Positions 1-12,000 of a stretch of DNA of 64,000 bases are shown here, in pieces; the stretch's first letter is position 1, and each line of letters starts with the position of its first letter. The notes under the pieces are model-generated. The model was given only the letters and a program-made list of their open reading frames with translations, was not told the DNA's origin and did no database searches. Source of the stretch: Stictocephala bisonia (lineage: Eukaryota; Arthropoda; Insecta; Hemiptera; Membracidae); the NCBI GenBank assembly GCA_035578905.1, contig JAQJVL010000103.1, positions 1,240,001-1,304,000 on the forward strand, in the 5' to 3' direction. The translations under genes were made by a program, and so were the position numbers.

Positions 1-1225
1 CTTATCACACTTTAACAGCTATCCTGAGCATAGGACTGTGCCTCAGAAGATTTGAATTAATATTTTTGCCTAGATTTTTATATTTTTAATTGTTAATATT
101 TTCTTGACCTACATATAAGTAATATTAATTGTTTTGTTAAAGTGTATTGTTTGAATTGATATTACAATAACAAATCTTTAGAATGGAACAAAATACTGTT
201 CTTATCATAGTAAATAAATTATTTATGTCGTTGATTTTGTTTCTAGCACTACCCATTGTGATTTCATCGTGCAAGAATTGTCTTTGCATGTTTGGACATT
301 TACAATTCTCTTTCTTAGAAACTAACCAGTAAAATGTAAGCGACTTTATTTGCCAATTCCAAATACAAATTAAATTTAAAAAGTATTCTCGAATACAGCT
401 GCATTAATTTAGTGGCAATAAATTGTGTTACAATTGTGTCTTTCAAATAGTAAACAAAACTGTTAATATTTTGTTTACTATTTGAACTCCAATATAATAA
501 TTCCTGGCCTAGTGGACTTTAACCTGAACAATGTACATTAAGACTGATAAAAGCTCTTCTAACTACAACATTTTTGTTTCATAGACAAAACTGTCTTTCT
601 TGTACTTTCTTCGCCTTGATAATTGGAACTTAGAGCATATTTTTAGAGAGCCTTATTAGGGAAATTCGGAGGAAGTTTGAACTTATTATGTGCCTTGGCA
701 CATTATGAAACTTGTCTTTAATTAAGGCTCAGTTTTGTACAAGGGTGGGTCACAATAGTCTTGTACAGTAGTGACATGTTAGGGAGTGACACTGACTAAA
801 TTTTTCAGAGTTCCAAGATTTAAAACAACTTTTTGCGATTTCATAACATTTTCCCGTTAATTTGATATTGACCCAGTTTGATAATGAGCAAGGTGGGGAT
901 CAGAAATATACCTTGGGATAGATTTACTTTATTTTATTCAATTTCCATACCTTATGTTTTTGAAATCTAGTTATCTACATACATTTTGTGATTAAGACCT
1001 ACCTTCTAGGTAGCGTTTTATACATCCAGCTAATATGAGTACGCACCTACCGATGTCACTTACATGTTATTATATTGTAAGAATATTCATTACCTTTATC
1101 CTTTGAATGATATTAAAATACATTCAGTAACATTTCTAATTACATTATCATACAGTATGCTAATATAAATGAACATTTTAGCATATTAACTATTTAAAGA
1201 ACTTAACATTCGAAGAAATAATAAC
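1..1225. other. 3' side of egl / intron, no feature resolved
   Basis: AT-rich sequence downstream of the last egl exon that could be placed. No convincing coding exon or repeat family was seen on either strand. The remaining egl C-terminal exons should lie here or left of the window. Confidence 0.4.
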
Positions 1226-1311
1226 CTGAAAGAGAGTTGTCGGAGGGTGATGATTTTCCACTGTTGCAACTATCTAGACTAGGGTATTCACCATCCCCTT
1301 CTTCTTCTTCC
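1226..1311 (-). CDS. egl: egl exon 6 (acidic/serine-rich)
   Basis: A polypyrimidine-like tract and TTTTTAG precede one base completing Arg, then EEEEGDGEYPSLDSCNSGKS and SPSDNSLS. The donor is GTTATT, a weak match. The phase with exon 5 is correct, and the composition fits the C-terminal part of Egl, but the exon is short and rests on fewer features than the others. Confidence 0.68.
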
Positions 1312-4300
1312 CTAAAAACACATAATCTGCTTTATTGCTATATTGCAACTAAGGAACAGGCATAAATCGAGAATGGCAGATATATTAACAAACTAAGAGA
1401 AGAATGACCAAACACTAAACAATACTTACAACATTTTTGGACAGCTTTGTATGTGAAGTATATTAGAAATCATAATTTTATGTATAATATAGAATATCTT
1501 ATTAACGCTAGATTTATAACCAAAGACAAGTGCATAATTAAAAAAAAAAAAACCGAACAAACATTTAACCCTTTTCGGACTCGTTAAAACCCGAACTCCT
1601 GTATTCTAAATGTTATACGCCACCTACGGTGGCTGCCGCCATTTTCCTTGCCAAGTATCGGCTGTTTCGCCGCGCCTCTGTCACTCAGATACAGTACGCC
1701 AGTTGAGGTGGCTTTGACTGATATGCTCGAACGCACTGTACGCCACCTCATGTGGCTTTCGTTTTTAGTTCTACTTCTAATTCATTAGAATCGCTAGTGT
1801 CCCTTGGTTAGTGCTGCGCTCTTTTGACAATATATTTAACTACATAATAAAATATTCACCAGCCGTATAGTTCTATCCATTTTTACTATACAAATGTCAT
1901 TGTAGATGAAGTACACGTCTGCAGTTCTCGCAAAATGGCGCGTTTTGCTAGTTCATTGTGTTGAGTGCTGTGAATATTACTATTACTGTATTTAATAAAG
2001 TTACTTTCGTATGTTTAGTGTAGTTGTAGTTATTAATAATGTAAATAGTTGATGTTTTGTTTTTAATTCATTTTAATAAATATTTATCATGGCTCACGAT
2101 TTACGTTCCGATGATATAAGAGGACTTATTTTTGAAGAGGAAGTAGATGAAGATAACACTCTAGATCATGATTCAAATCATGATAGTGATATAAATTATG
2201 ATATTTTGGAGGAATCTGATACAGAAATACTCCAAGTTAATAATAGTGAATATGAAGATGATTTATCGGATACGGAGCCGAGTGAGGAGGATTGGAGGGA
2301 ATGGTCACAGGACGATGATAGCTTCCAGAAGTTTCAATGGGTGAATGACAGCGGCTATAAACCACCTCAAGGTAAATCTCCTGAATCTGAAGGTGAGTTT
2401 TTTCAATTATTTTTCACTGACCAGTTACTTCAGGAAATAGTTAACGAGTCAAATAGGTTTGCAGTGGAAAAAATACTGAAAAGCACACCATTACAAAAAC
2501 ATTCCATTTGGAACTCGTGGAAGGACATTACTTTATTGGAGTTTAAAGCTTTTTTAGGTATTGTCATTAATATGGGTATCCATAACAAACCAGAAATTGA
2601 TGACTATTTCACAACTGACTGGATTGACGATCAACCATTTTTTAGGACAGTAATGTCAAAAAAAGTTTCAAACAAATATTTTGGTGTTTACACCTAAACC
2701 CTCCCCCACAGGTCCCATTTCAGGAGCTTTGTCTCGATCAGCAAAGGTAAAAAATGTGGTGTTGTACTTAGATAAAAAGTACAGAGAGTTTTATGTACCC
2801 ATGAAGAAAATAAGTATAGATGAAAGCACTGTGGGTTTTAAAGGTCGGGTTGTTTTTAAAGTGTATAACAAAGACAAGCCGACCAAATGGGGCATAAAAG
2901 TTTTTGTTGCCTCTGAGTCAAGCACTGACTACATTTGTGCTTTGGAACCCTACTTTGGTAAAGGGACAACTGACAATATGGTGAGGCCTGATCTAGGGGT
3001 TACTAGTAGAATTGTTCTGCACTTAGTACAGAAGCTGAAAGATGATTATGGTGACATTTCTGGCCTTCATGTGTTTACAGATCGAATGTACACCAACATG
3101 GATGTGGCAAAAGCTCTTTTAGAAATGAAAGTTCACATGACGGGTACAATTCTAAGAAATCGAAAGGGTTTACCTGAAGAAGTGAGACCTCCAAAGAAAA
3201 AGAAAGGTGACAAAACAACTAAGAGTGCTATCAAGTTAAAGAAAGGTGAAATAAAGTGCTTCAGAAAGGAAGATAAATACTCTTTAGTGTTGTGGAAGGA
3301 CAAAAATGAAGTGTCAATGCTCACAACATTGTATGATAATTCAACGCAAAACATAAATAGAATAAGAAGACAAGGCACCAATGAAGTAGTTGTCAAACCA
3401 ACAGTGATCTGCAAATATAATGAGTCAATGGGTGGCGTGGATGTTGCAGACCAGTACATTGCGTCATATTCCTTCACACGAAAGTGTCAAATGGTGGAGA
3501 AAGGTATGTACAATAGCAAAATTACTGAAAACAATTCAAATATTTGCTTATCTAGTATAATGTGCTATTGATAAAATAGGTATTATGCATGAAATCGGCA
3601 ATAATAAATTACTATTATTTTATTTTGATATAAAATAAGTCAATAAGTGAAGGGCATTCAAAATATAAAAAAATAATAATACTAATAAAAATCTGTTCTA
3701 ATAAAACAACAAATAAAAATGTAAAGAAGTAAAATTATGTATTTGTTGTTTGTAAAATTAAAATTAATTAACATTTTAAATAAAATAGTTGCAGTATTTG
3801 ACACTACTCGATTATTTCAGGTCTTCTTTTGGCTTATTGAGACGTCCATTGTAAATGCTTTTCTACTGTACCGTACCAGTCTGCCACCTGAGCAAAGGAA
3901 TAAATCCCGTCAACGACAATTTCGGAAAGAACTCGTACGAAACTTGGTAGGAGAGACAAGAAATACACCGAAAAGGCAGCGGGAGTATGTTACGAATGAA
4001 AATAGATTGGACGGAAAATTACACCTTCTGGAGCATATGGAAAAAAATTTAAAGACTGTGTAGTTTGTAGTAATAAAGATCAAAGAAAGCGTGCCGCATA
4101 TTATTGTAAGACATGCACGAACCAACCAGGACTTCATCCTGGCACTTGCTATGAAAAATTTCATATATTAAATAATTATAAGTAAATGTTAAACAACAAA
4201 TGTGTAGAAGTTATGTTAGTCATATTACTCTTTTGATAGTCATATTTTCTATATTTAGGCACATTGCACATTTATTACGTTTTATACATATTTTGAATAA

Positions 4301-6000
4301 TAATGTATCTAAGTAAAATAAATTTAAATTAATAGTAATAAAAATGATAAAATATTGAGTTTTTTTAACAATTCCTCATACCTTCTTAGTAACTGCCCAA
4401 ATAATGCCATTTTCAATCATTATTTTCTATTTATATATTTTAAATTATGGTATTCAAATTGTTTTAATATAACAATTAAATTATCATTAAACAAGACCAC
4501 AATAATTAAAATTAAAATTAAATTACAGAATTTAATAGAGAGTAAAGAATTACTGTACGATAACAATCAACAGCAAATTGTAACAATGAATGCAATACCC
4601 AGCTGAGACAACGTCGGCTACGGAGCAGACCTGACGCGTAATTCGTCTCGAGCTATCTGAGGTGGCGTAGTAGACCTGAGCGACAGTGACGCGGGAAAAG
4701 TACTAAATCTCAACTGCAAAATGGCGAAAGCCACCTGAGATGGCTTACAGACCGCAAAGGGTTAATGTAGATTTAAATGTGGACTATCTCGAAATATTTA
4801 CAAAATAGTACAAAGGTTTTATCGATGTTTGTATCTGTTTTGGGGAAATACGTTCCAGAAATGGAAATGTACAAGAATACCCTATATATTTTTCTTGTAC
4901 GACAGTTTAACTAATAAATTTAAAATAAAATAATCTTGAGTAATAATGAACAGGACTTTTGGAAACAATGTTTATACATCAGGTCATGATGTATGCAAAC
5001 AGCCTATTCTAGAATTAAAAATGTTAAGTCACTGATTGATGATTTTATTTTCAATTTATTAAGGGTATCAGTAATAGCCTATACAAAAATGTACGGTTAA
5101 ATAAAATATATCAAACAATCAATTCTTGTGTCATTAATTCTATTTAAACTGCTGAGATGAATAAAATTTGCTATTTTATTTATGAGAAATAAAGAACAAA
5201 ACTAATTTTAAAGAAACACTCATAAAACCACTGGTAACGACAATTACGCCTTTATATCTCATCTTTCAATCAGATTATATTTATTTTATATTATATTCTC
5301 ATATTCAATCAGATTATACCACTAGGCATTGACTATAGAAACAAGAAAACTGTCCACTTATATAGGTCCTGTGAAGAAAGTTTTCCTTTTTGGTGAAATT
5401 AATTCATGTTAGGTTTTCATAGGTAGCACTAGCTGTCTCCCTTTTTCTGTCTCTTTTAAATGCTTTCTATGTCTCTCACCGGCACACACTTATATGACTA
5501 ATAAGTGAAGTAATAGTATACCAAACAGTCTTCTGAGCACTTATTTGAAACCAATTACTGTAAGATAGCAGCAAAGTCGCACAACTACAGCAAATGCATT
5601 GCCTTGGACTGATTGTATCTAAAGCCAATGATTGATTGTATAAAAAACTAAGGAGGTGGTTTATAATAAATGTCATATCAATTTTTTTATTTAAAAATAT
5701 GTTTACAATAAATAATATTTAAAGCAATATTATATACAACATTTTAACAATCAATAATGAGGATAAATTGATGTAAACTATGCACAGCAACAATAAAATT
5801 TCAAAACCAACTTAGGTTAGGTTATTGGGCACTAGGCCAGGAATTAGTAAATTGGAGAGATAGGACATCAGTAAATTTACCTTAGAAGACAAGTTCACAA
5901 ATACCAGAGTAGTAGTAACATACACAAAATAAACACATAATCGCACAAATTTTTAATGCCACTGGCACTTTCTTCAGGTGAGTAGAGAAAGAAAGAAAGT

Positions 6001-6041
<41 letters not shown>

Positions 6042-9000
6042 TTTCACTCTCCATTACTACTACTCTGGTGTCAGTAAACTTGTCTTCTAAGGTAAGTTTT
6101 CTGATATCCTATATCTCCAATATACTACAAACTTCAACTTAACAACTGTTCTGAAACTGCTATTGCAGTTCACATATTCAACTAAGCAATATAAAAATTC
6201 CTAATAACCCAGACATAAAAACCAAAGAAAATATATGAAATACTCATATGTACTGAACTCAATGCTCTATGAAATTATATATAAAATAAGGATTCATATA
6301 TGTGTTTAATGGACATAAGAGAGGAATTATCTTCGTATTTTAGATATGTGTCACTCTGGAGTTGTGCTGTCAAGCTCTCTATACATATTTCCTGTTTAAC
6401 ATAGTCCATTGCTCTGGACTGTTTAGTAAAAAAGAAAGGAAATAATTATTTTGTAGAGTTTTAAACAAAAATTCTCTAGAGGATAAAGCACATTCCTCGC
6501 TTTGTTTCTAAAGTATGCTCAGAATCTTGAATCAAATATTAGTTAATTTCTCCACGAAATTTAATTGTTTTATACTGTTTGGAAATTTCCAAGTTTTCCA
6601 AAGAGGCAAAGAAATAAAAAAATGTTTGTCTACAGGCTATTTATCCACATGTTTGTTTGAAGGTATTATCGATTTGTACAGGATGGTAGAGCAAGTAACA
6701 GAATGGTTTGGAGATTTGGACTAGGCTTTGTGATGGGGCTTTGCTTCTTTTCTGATTTTGTTTTAAAGAACGATAAGAGTATTTATTATTCAGTTCATGA
6801 AGATTTAAGACAAAAAATAAGATACAATCTACTCTAAGATATCACCGGAAGTTACATATTCTAACCCTGATATATTTCATTGTTATTCTGACTAACAGTG
6901 TGTTGTTTTAAAGCTTAAATATGGTTTTAAAATGGTTTTCGAAAGGCCTCAAGCACATTTTATAAAATTGTATTGTAAAATGTGAGTTTTATTTCTAGTA
7001 TTGTATATAATAAATCCAATAAGTGAATTCTCTTCATCATAATCACTTTAAAAGTCTGATCAATTTTCTTAGTTTAGTCCATTAATAAAAGTTAATTTAA
7101 ATTGTCTGGTCTCTGCTTTTCTTATATGGTAAGATGGCAAAGATGGTATCACAATTTTCTTTATCTATTTGTACAAGTGATCTTCAGTTAAAGACAGTTG
7201 CAGAATGGATATATACAGGCAAACAAAAGAGAATTGGAGATGGTAATATATATAGTAAACAGACTCTTTGTTGGAGATTCCAATCTCTTAAACTTTTGCT
7301 CAACAACACTGAGCAACTTTTCTAATAGCATCAGTAGATGTAAAGAATTCCACACTCTCACTTAAATAGATTCCCTAAAACAGATTCTTTTTAGGGAAAT
7401 ATCTACCAACCTCTGGAATGTTACAAAAAATCCTCTCAGCCTAAGAGAGAAGAGGAATGATATGATAACTGAGTCTCCTATGGCTTATTTTAGAAAAGCA
7501 GCTCTTAAATTTTGCTTATTCACTATTCCTTTTCCGCCATAGTAGCAACTGTAAATCTGTTCCCTTTTTAACTTTTTTACATGGTTCTTATGCAACAAAT
7601 TATGATGAGATTGACGTGCTCGCTTTTATTTTAAATAATTAAAATTGATATTTGTAACTAAAACTATAACTAACTAGTTACTGATTCCCGCATTTATTAA
7701 CTACATGTGTAAACAAACTAATGTATATATAATTGAGATATACAATAATACTTATTATTTACTATTTAACACATTTTGTGCGAGTCCACCGCTGGCGGGG
7801 GGTAGCGTGCTTGCGCGCGCAGCGGATCGATCGCCGGCGGTCGACGGAGCAATGCTGGCTTGTAGACTTCAGTGTGGCCTAACCACTTGCCTTAGAAGGG
7901 TCGGATTTGCGCCGCATTATAGCCTGTTTCTCGCGTCATGTTTCGGTGTTTTCGTTCGTGGATCGCGTCATTTTGAGCCAGTTGGCTACAAAAGACAATG
8001 TGTACTGGATGGATGGATGGGCTGTAAATATATATAAATAGAGTGTGTGTATATAATTGTGATGTATCGAGTTGTGTTTATAACTATTGTCACTGTTCTA
8101 ATGGCGGCAGGCGTCTCGCGGCGCGCATGGGTTTCGTTGCGATGTGCGGCTCCATAACCGGCGGACGATCACTTCGGAAGCCCCGATCTACCAGAATTGA
8201 GGCCATAAACTGGATTTGGTGTATCAACCCTGTTTCCTGACTATATAAGGTATTGTTTTGGTACAAAATATTACTTTAGTATCTGACATGATTTAACTTA
8301 TTTTTTCAGCATCGAATGGGTTAAGTTGTAAACTCACCTTGTTCTTCCTTCAAGTTTCTCAAGTTTGCGAGCAACTTTGTATGAGCCTTTAAGTTTTTCT
8401 TTTTCTTCTTCTGTTAAATCTAAATACCTTAAAACAAAATAATTGTAATTTAATATTTTATGAAAATCAAAAGTACTTTAGATCTCATTTACAAATATTA
8501 TAAGACAATATATATATTGTCTTACATTTGTGCTAGTAATAATTTGATTGATTTTTTATATGCAGTAGCAATTTTAACAAATATACCTATATCTAATAGT
8601 AGCTTTAACTTTTTTCAACACTAAAAAAAATAAATAAATAGAAAAGTACTGGTGTTAAAAAATAACAGTAGATGGACTTACAAATGTAAATAGTTTGTTA
8701 TTTACATTGACGTTTGCTCCATCCGCAATGTGGACAATCAGTTACTTCCTTTGAAACAATTGAATAATAGCCTGAATACCAATTAAATACCAACTAACGC
8801 TATTATCTAACTAATCTTAATACTTGTTTGCACTTTATTTGTGATTCAGTTATTTTAGATATTAAATATAATTAAATTTTCTCATTATTTAGTTTTAAGT
8901 TAGATATATTTGCCACACTGAAATAATTGGGGGTATGATAGATAGAGGGGGACAATAGTCATATGTCTTATCATTTTCTATAAATCTGCAGTTGAAATTA

Positions 9001-12000
9001 TTGCATGATTTTAAAATTGTATTTACAAATCATGCACTCACTTTAAACTGCAGATATATGGTAAAAACAAAGGTAATTCCATTTTCGGTTTTCTTGTAGT
9101 CATAAATATTTTCATTTCCAGTTCCAATATAAAAATCAAACTACCAAGTAGCAGTGTAAAATTGTTCTCAGGTCATTGTGATTTTAAGACCTCCTATGGT
9201 ATAGTTTTTTTGGTGTAATGCGCATTTTCTCTTAATATCAAAATGTTAACTTGCTAAATCATATTTAATCTCGACCATCAAACTATTTTAGGGTTTTTAC
9301 TATATCTCTTGTTTACTAGATCTTGCATGAGGGTAGTACATTTTTTAACAGCTAGCTTTTACAGCTTTTCCTCATAACCTGTCTTTCTCTCGAATCCATT
9401 TAAAGATAATAAAAGTACTTTCTTAAGTCTGGTTTTGCGTCAGATATGAGACGCTGACACAACTTGATGCATATTTTAAGGCGAATATGAATCAGTAAAT
9501 GAATGAAGATCACCAGTGCAGTCTATTTACTAACCGAGTTTCACTTATGACACAGAAAGGACCATTTATTAATAGCCCAATAACCAGGGCAACAAAGGTT
9601 TACAAGAATCCGAACCACATACATAATATTAGTCTGATTTTCAGCAAATTGACAAGCCTGATAGTCAGTTCTCTCCCCTACACAACATCAGGACACAGAC
9701 TACCACCCAACATGAACATCACCTTTTACTGTTCTACTAGTGTCCACACTGATAGCAACTATTGAGGGGTCACCATGTCGGTATTAAGAGGACTGAGCAT
9801 AGAACCTCTTGCCTACAATCCCCACAGCACAAAAATCCCAAGCCTGGTCAGAACTTCTCTGGTGGTGGTAACAGTTTGAGAGTGATGAACTTGACCAATA
9901 TTGATTTATCAAACACCTTTTTGGATTACAAAACTATCAAAATAAAAAAAGATCACTTGTGTTTTTACAGAAAACCCTGTTGGTAACAACCGGGGATATA
10001 TTGTTAATTTATTGTCATGTTTATTTGATAAAATTAAAGTAATTATTATACAGCTCAATCAACTAAAAAAATAACCATTTTCCTTTGGGTAATGAATAAT
10101 AACGTTACAGTGTAATGTTTTATAAAACTGAAAAACACTAGTAAAATGAACAATAAATTTAGATTAAAAAGCTAAACTGAAATTAGAAAAAATTTTAACA
10201 GACACCAAATACATAAAAATTTGTAGATTCTTACCTTAGAAGTCGTATTTCTCTATTACTGAGAACAATATTGCGCCCTGTTTGAGCTGATGAAGAGAGT
10301 TTGCTTCTTAAATCGCTTACTTCGCTTTCAACTTTGCGCTGTTTTTTACGTTGCTTTACCTCCATAGGTTGAATATGCATATAGACCTGCTCGTCACAAA
10401 GCTCACTCAGTAAACCTTCAAATTCTGGTTGAATTTGTCTGAAAATAGCATTACCTTAATGGACAATTACTAAGTAGCAATTTGTAATCTTAAGGAAGAA
10501 TTATAAAGAGTTTAAAATTACAAGTTGAATTAAATAATTAAAATCTATCATTTGATATATATTAACACTTTATTAAATGAAATTCAATATATTGAAACCC
10601 ATTTCTATAATCCAAAATTACAAGGGAAAAATGTATAAGATATAAGGTTATTATAGAAAAACGAGGGTTTGATCCATCAATACATATTTTAATGCCATAT
10701 TAAAATTTATGTAATGCAAGCCCCACCTACCCATACACGTACAAAGGTAATGACCCACCCACCTAACAGTACACATGTGCTAATAACAATCCACTCACCC
10801 ACCTATACATGTACAGTAGTGTGCCTTGATCCGTATTTTCAAGGCTTATACCTTGACTTATTGATCTAGGGCCAGTAAAAACCATAAAATTATTGTAACA
10901 AAACTAAAACTATGGCACCTTAACTCCAAAATTAGATTACAAAACGGTAGGTATTTTTTATTTAATGTTATATTACTAAAAAAACTGATTTAATGCAATA
11001 AATAAGCTCCAATAATGCCTCATTACCAGATAGATTATTGATTTTCTACGTTTGTCTTCATTGTAAGAGTGTACAATAAAAACAGCTTCTTTTCATTTAA
11101 TTGGAAAATGCCATCTTAAACTTTCAATCTCTCTTCATGAACTACAATGATAAATGTTACAAGTATTGATAAAAACTAAATCTTCATAGTTTAGATATTG
11201 GTGCTGTTTTTAAAGAAATTATGAATGACAACATTTAAGGAGGTACAATTCAAAATATTTTTACTGTAGGAAATTATTACACAGTGTTAACACGTTCACT
11301 GCGCACGTCGCGGATCCGAGACGGGAGGGCGGAGCGTACGGTGCGTGCGTCGCGGATCTGATACGCCCTGTAAAGCCATGTACAATGCCTTAGTATGAGC
11401 TCAGCAGTTTACGGGGACGGACTATACGTTGTGAGCATGTCAAGTTGAACCTATATAACAATCGTGCGTAGTTGGTTTTCGGTTCGGTGTTTTTATTACT
11501 ATACTAATATTTATGTTAGTGTATGTGTAATTTGTGTCTTTTGTGTTGTGTTTTATATTATTTTCATTTTATATTACTTATTAGTTTAAAATGGCGGATA
11601 GTTGTGATTCTGAACATGAAATAAATAGTGATGTTGACTTTGACAGTGACTCAAGTAACGATACACCAGTGGAAAGTTCTTCGGATGAAGATGACAATGT
11701 AGACATAAACTATAACCCTGTTTGGAGTAACCGAACTCTAGGCCTAAGGGAAATCCCATTCACTAAAGAAAACAAACTTTTAGTGCCTATTCCTGGGGAT
11801 AATAGGCCTGTTGATTGGTTCTTTTTGCTATTAGACGAGCCACTACTGGAGTCAATTTGTAAATACACAAATAAATATGCATTGAAACTGTTCTGTGGTC
11901 CAAATACTACTGATCAATCACGAATTACTCGTTGGAGAGAGTTGACTGTGCCTGAGTTGAAAATATTTTTAGGCCTATTATTGCATACAGGCACAATCAA

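Larger units (their letters stand above)
1569..4761 (+). mobile_element. piggyBac-family element, decayed (copy 1)
   Basis: Flanked by TTAA on both sides (1565-1568 and 4762-4765), the target piggyBac elements duplicate. The ends are inverted: CCCTTTTCGG at the left against CCCTTTGCGG read inward from the right. Just inside the ends lie several GCCACC...GGTGGC palindromes. A broken transposase gene fills the middle. The element sits in the long egl intron between exons 5 and 6, transcribed opposite to egl. Confidence 0.88.
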
